Under the pieces are notes generated by a model that saw nothing but the letters and a program-made list of their open reading frames with translations, searched no databases and was not told the origin of the DNA. Source: Planktothrix paucivesiculata PCC 9631 (lineage in GTDB: Bacteria; Cyanobacteriota; Cyanobacteriia; Cyanobacteriales; Microcoleaceae). Taken from it: 36,842 bases of DNA. How positions within the stretch are numbered: position 1 is the stretch's first letter; each line of letters begins with the position of its first letter. This document shows positions 35,953 through 36,842 of the stretch, piece by piece. Location of the stretch: the NCBI RefSeq assembly GCF_900009265.2, contig NZ_LR735015.1, positions 264,929-301,770 on the forward strand, read 5' to 3'. The position numbers were made by a program, and so were the translations under genes.

Positions 35953-36326
35953 AGGACAACACGGTTTAATGGCGAAAACTTTTTTCTTCGTCGGCTATTT
36001 TGAAAGGATGGCATCCCACACACCATCCAACCCATGGTTTACCGTGTTTTCCTAATCTTCCCTTGGTGTGATCTTGATTTTTTCCTGATTCCCCATGCAC
36101 TCAACGGAAACCACTAAAACCCTAGACAGTTTTTCCCAACACTAACGAGATTGCTGTGCCATTTCTCAATCTGTCTAATGCACCCTGGAACTTTAGCTTA
36201 ATCTTTTGAGTCAGGTTTTGTCAATAGGATGAGTCGGAACTGTTCTGGTTGAAATAGTGTCACACTTGCTTCTATTAAATGGGGTGAATCTGGGTAAAGT
36301 AAAAACATCGAGTTAAGTTTTTAACC
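35953..36326. other. Intergenic region with nested inverted repeats
   Basis: No convincing gene. AACACGGT (35958-35965) pairs with ACCGTGTT (36041-36048), and inside it GGATGG (36006-36011) pairs with CCATCC (36023-36028), so the 3' region of the small gene could fold into a nested structure about 90 bases long, ending with TTTTCC. From 36050 to 36326 I see no further structure beyond AT-rich promoter-like DNA for the next gene. Confidence 0.45.
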
Positions 36327-36662
36327 ATGAAATCCAACCTGACTTTAACAACTTCTAATGCTGAATCTGCTACCAAATTTTTTAACTCTTGTGATACTTC
36401 CTTGAGTATTTCAGAGTTACAAAAAATCATTAATAAGATTGAAACTTTTTCCGGGGATGAATGGCTTTCGTTGTGTCATGATATTGATCAAGGAGAACTT
36501 TATCGGCAATGGTTTATCTGTTATGATCCTGAAGTCACTCAAACTTGGGAAGCCTACGATTATTTAACTGATGATTGGTTTGAATCCCCGGAATTATCGC
36601 AAGTTAAAGCAATTATTGATCGGATTGAAAATGCTAGAATCTATACCCCTATTGCCGCTTAA
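36327..36662 (+). CDS. Hypothetical protein, 111 residues
   Basis: A soluble, acidic, probably helical protein. The N-terminal 20 residues are Ser/Thr/Asn-rich, then LSISELQKIINKIETFSGDE forms a helix, followed by an aromatic-rich core (YRQWFICYDPEVTQTWEAYD, then DDWFESPELSQVK) and a C-terminal helix. No signal peptide, membrane segment or catalytic motif is seen, and I do not recognise the family. The ATG is used; the gene stands alone. Codon use resembles the neighbours, so it is likely native. Confidence 0.65.
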   Translation: MKSNLTLTTSNAESATKFFNSCDTSLSISELQKIINKIETFSGDEWLSLCHDIDQGELYRQWFICYDPEVTQTWEAYDYLTDDWFESPELSQVKAIIDRIENARIYTPIAA

Positions 36663-36750
36663 TGTTTGCTGTTTCTTCACTGTAAAATCCTATGATAATT
36701 CCCCAGGGGCTAATTAGCCCCTATATTTTTGAGAACTAATTTGTATAGTA

Positions 36751-36842
36751 GGGAACAGGGAACAGGGAACAGGGAACAGGGAACAGGGAATAGGGAATAG
36801 GGAATAGGGAATAGGGAATAGGGAATAGGGAATAGGGAATAG
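36751..36842. repeat. Long heptamer tandem array (GGGAACA then GGGAATA)
   Basis: Five GGGAACA units (36751-36785) pass without a break in register into eight GGGAATA units (36786-36841), and the array runs off the window. A single C-to-T change separates the two blocks, so the second block probably grew from one mutated unit. Confidence 0.95.

Noticed and set aside
35970-36056. 28-codon frame starting MAKTFFFVGYF
   Set aside because: No ribosome site or conserved look; it coincides with the nested inverted repeats.
36751-36842. CRISPR array
   Set aside because: Units are contiguous 7-bp tandem repeats without spacers, and no cas gene is present.

Overview
The window looks like chromosomal DNA of a filamentous, non-marine cyanobacterium of the Oscillatoriales type; Planktothrix or a relative is my best guess, from general resemblance and not from a search. 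The support is a photosystem II gene (psbZ) beside ribH, a cyanobacterial group 2 sigma factor (SigC), a DesC-type desaturase, a FurA-like regulator, AT-rich DNA, about sixteen copies of the HIP1 octamer GCGATCGC, and many heptamer tandem repeats and short palindromic repeats between genes.

Layout. (1) 1-6035, plus strand: a lipid or secondary-metabolite operon with two fatty acyl-AMP ligases (the first cut by the window edge), a stand-alone acyl carrier protein, an alpha-oxoamine synthase and a B12-binding-type radical SAM enzyme. The ligases should activate fatty acids and load the carrier, the PLP enzyme should release the chain as a long-chain alpha-aminoketone, and the radical SAM enzyme may tailor it. 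I know of no described pathway with exactly this set. (2) 6237-9232: a polyamine-type ABC importer (binding protein and two permeases) with no ATPase beside it. (3) 9244-10394: a broken DUF6888/DUF6887 pair and a PIN-toxin module. (4) 10562-14080, minus: cobalamin-dependent methionine synthase. (5) 14295-17546: a small defence-like island with MntA-HepT toxin-antitoxin, a Uma2 nuclease-fold protein, and a DNA methyltransferase fused to an Mrr-like nuclease domain. (6) 17629-20517: a fasciclin lipoprotein, a 58-residue small protein and an exported six-repeat peptidoglycan-binding protein. (7) 20710-24270: FurA-like regulator, SigC, PsbZ, lumazine synthase and tRNA-Gly(GCC). (8) 24403-28955: two small membrane proteins, a ProA-like protein lacking the catalytic cysteine, a DesC desaturase and a methionine gamma-lyase-family PLP enzyme. 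(9) 29107-29761: a VapBC pair between two near-identical 37-bp repeats. (10) 29856-35571: divergent genes for an ADP-forming acetyl-CoA ligase/GNAT fusion and for AdhE, together a plausible fermentation module. (11) 35827-36842: two small hypothetical genes and a long heptamer array running off the window.

Intergenic DNA is unusually patterned. Three families recur: heptamer tandem repeats; AGAAACCGGGTTTCT-like palindromes, often at gene ends as possible terminators; and a roughly 60-bp element with GGGGCGGGTT-type inverted ends (three copies). No CRISPR array, rRNA, transposase or phage gene was seen. All assignments come from reading motifs; no database search was run.
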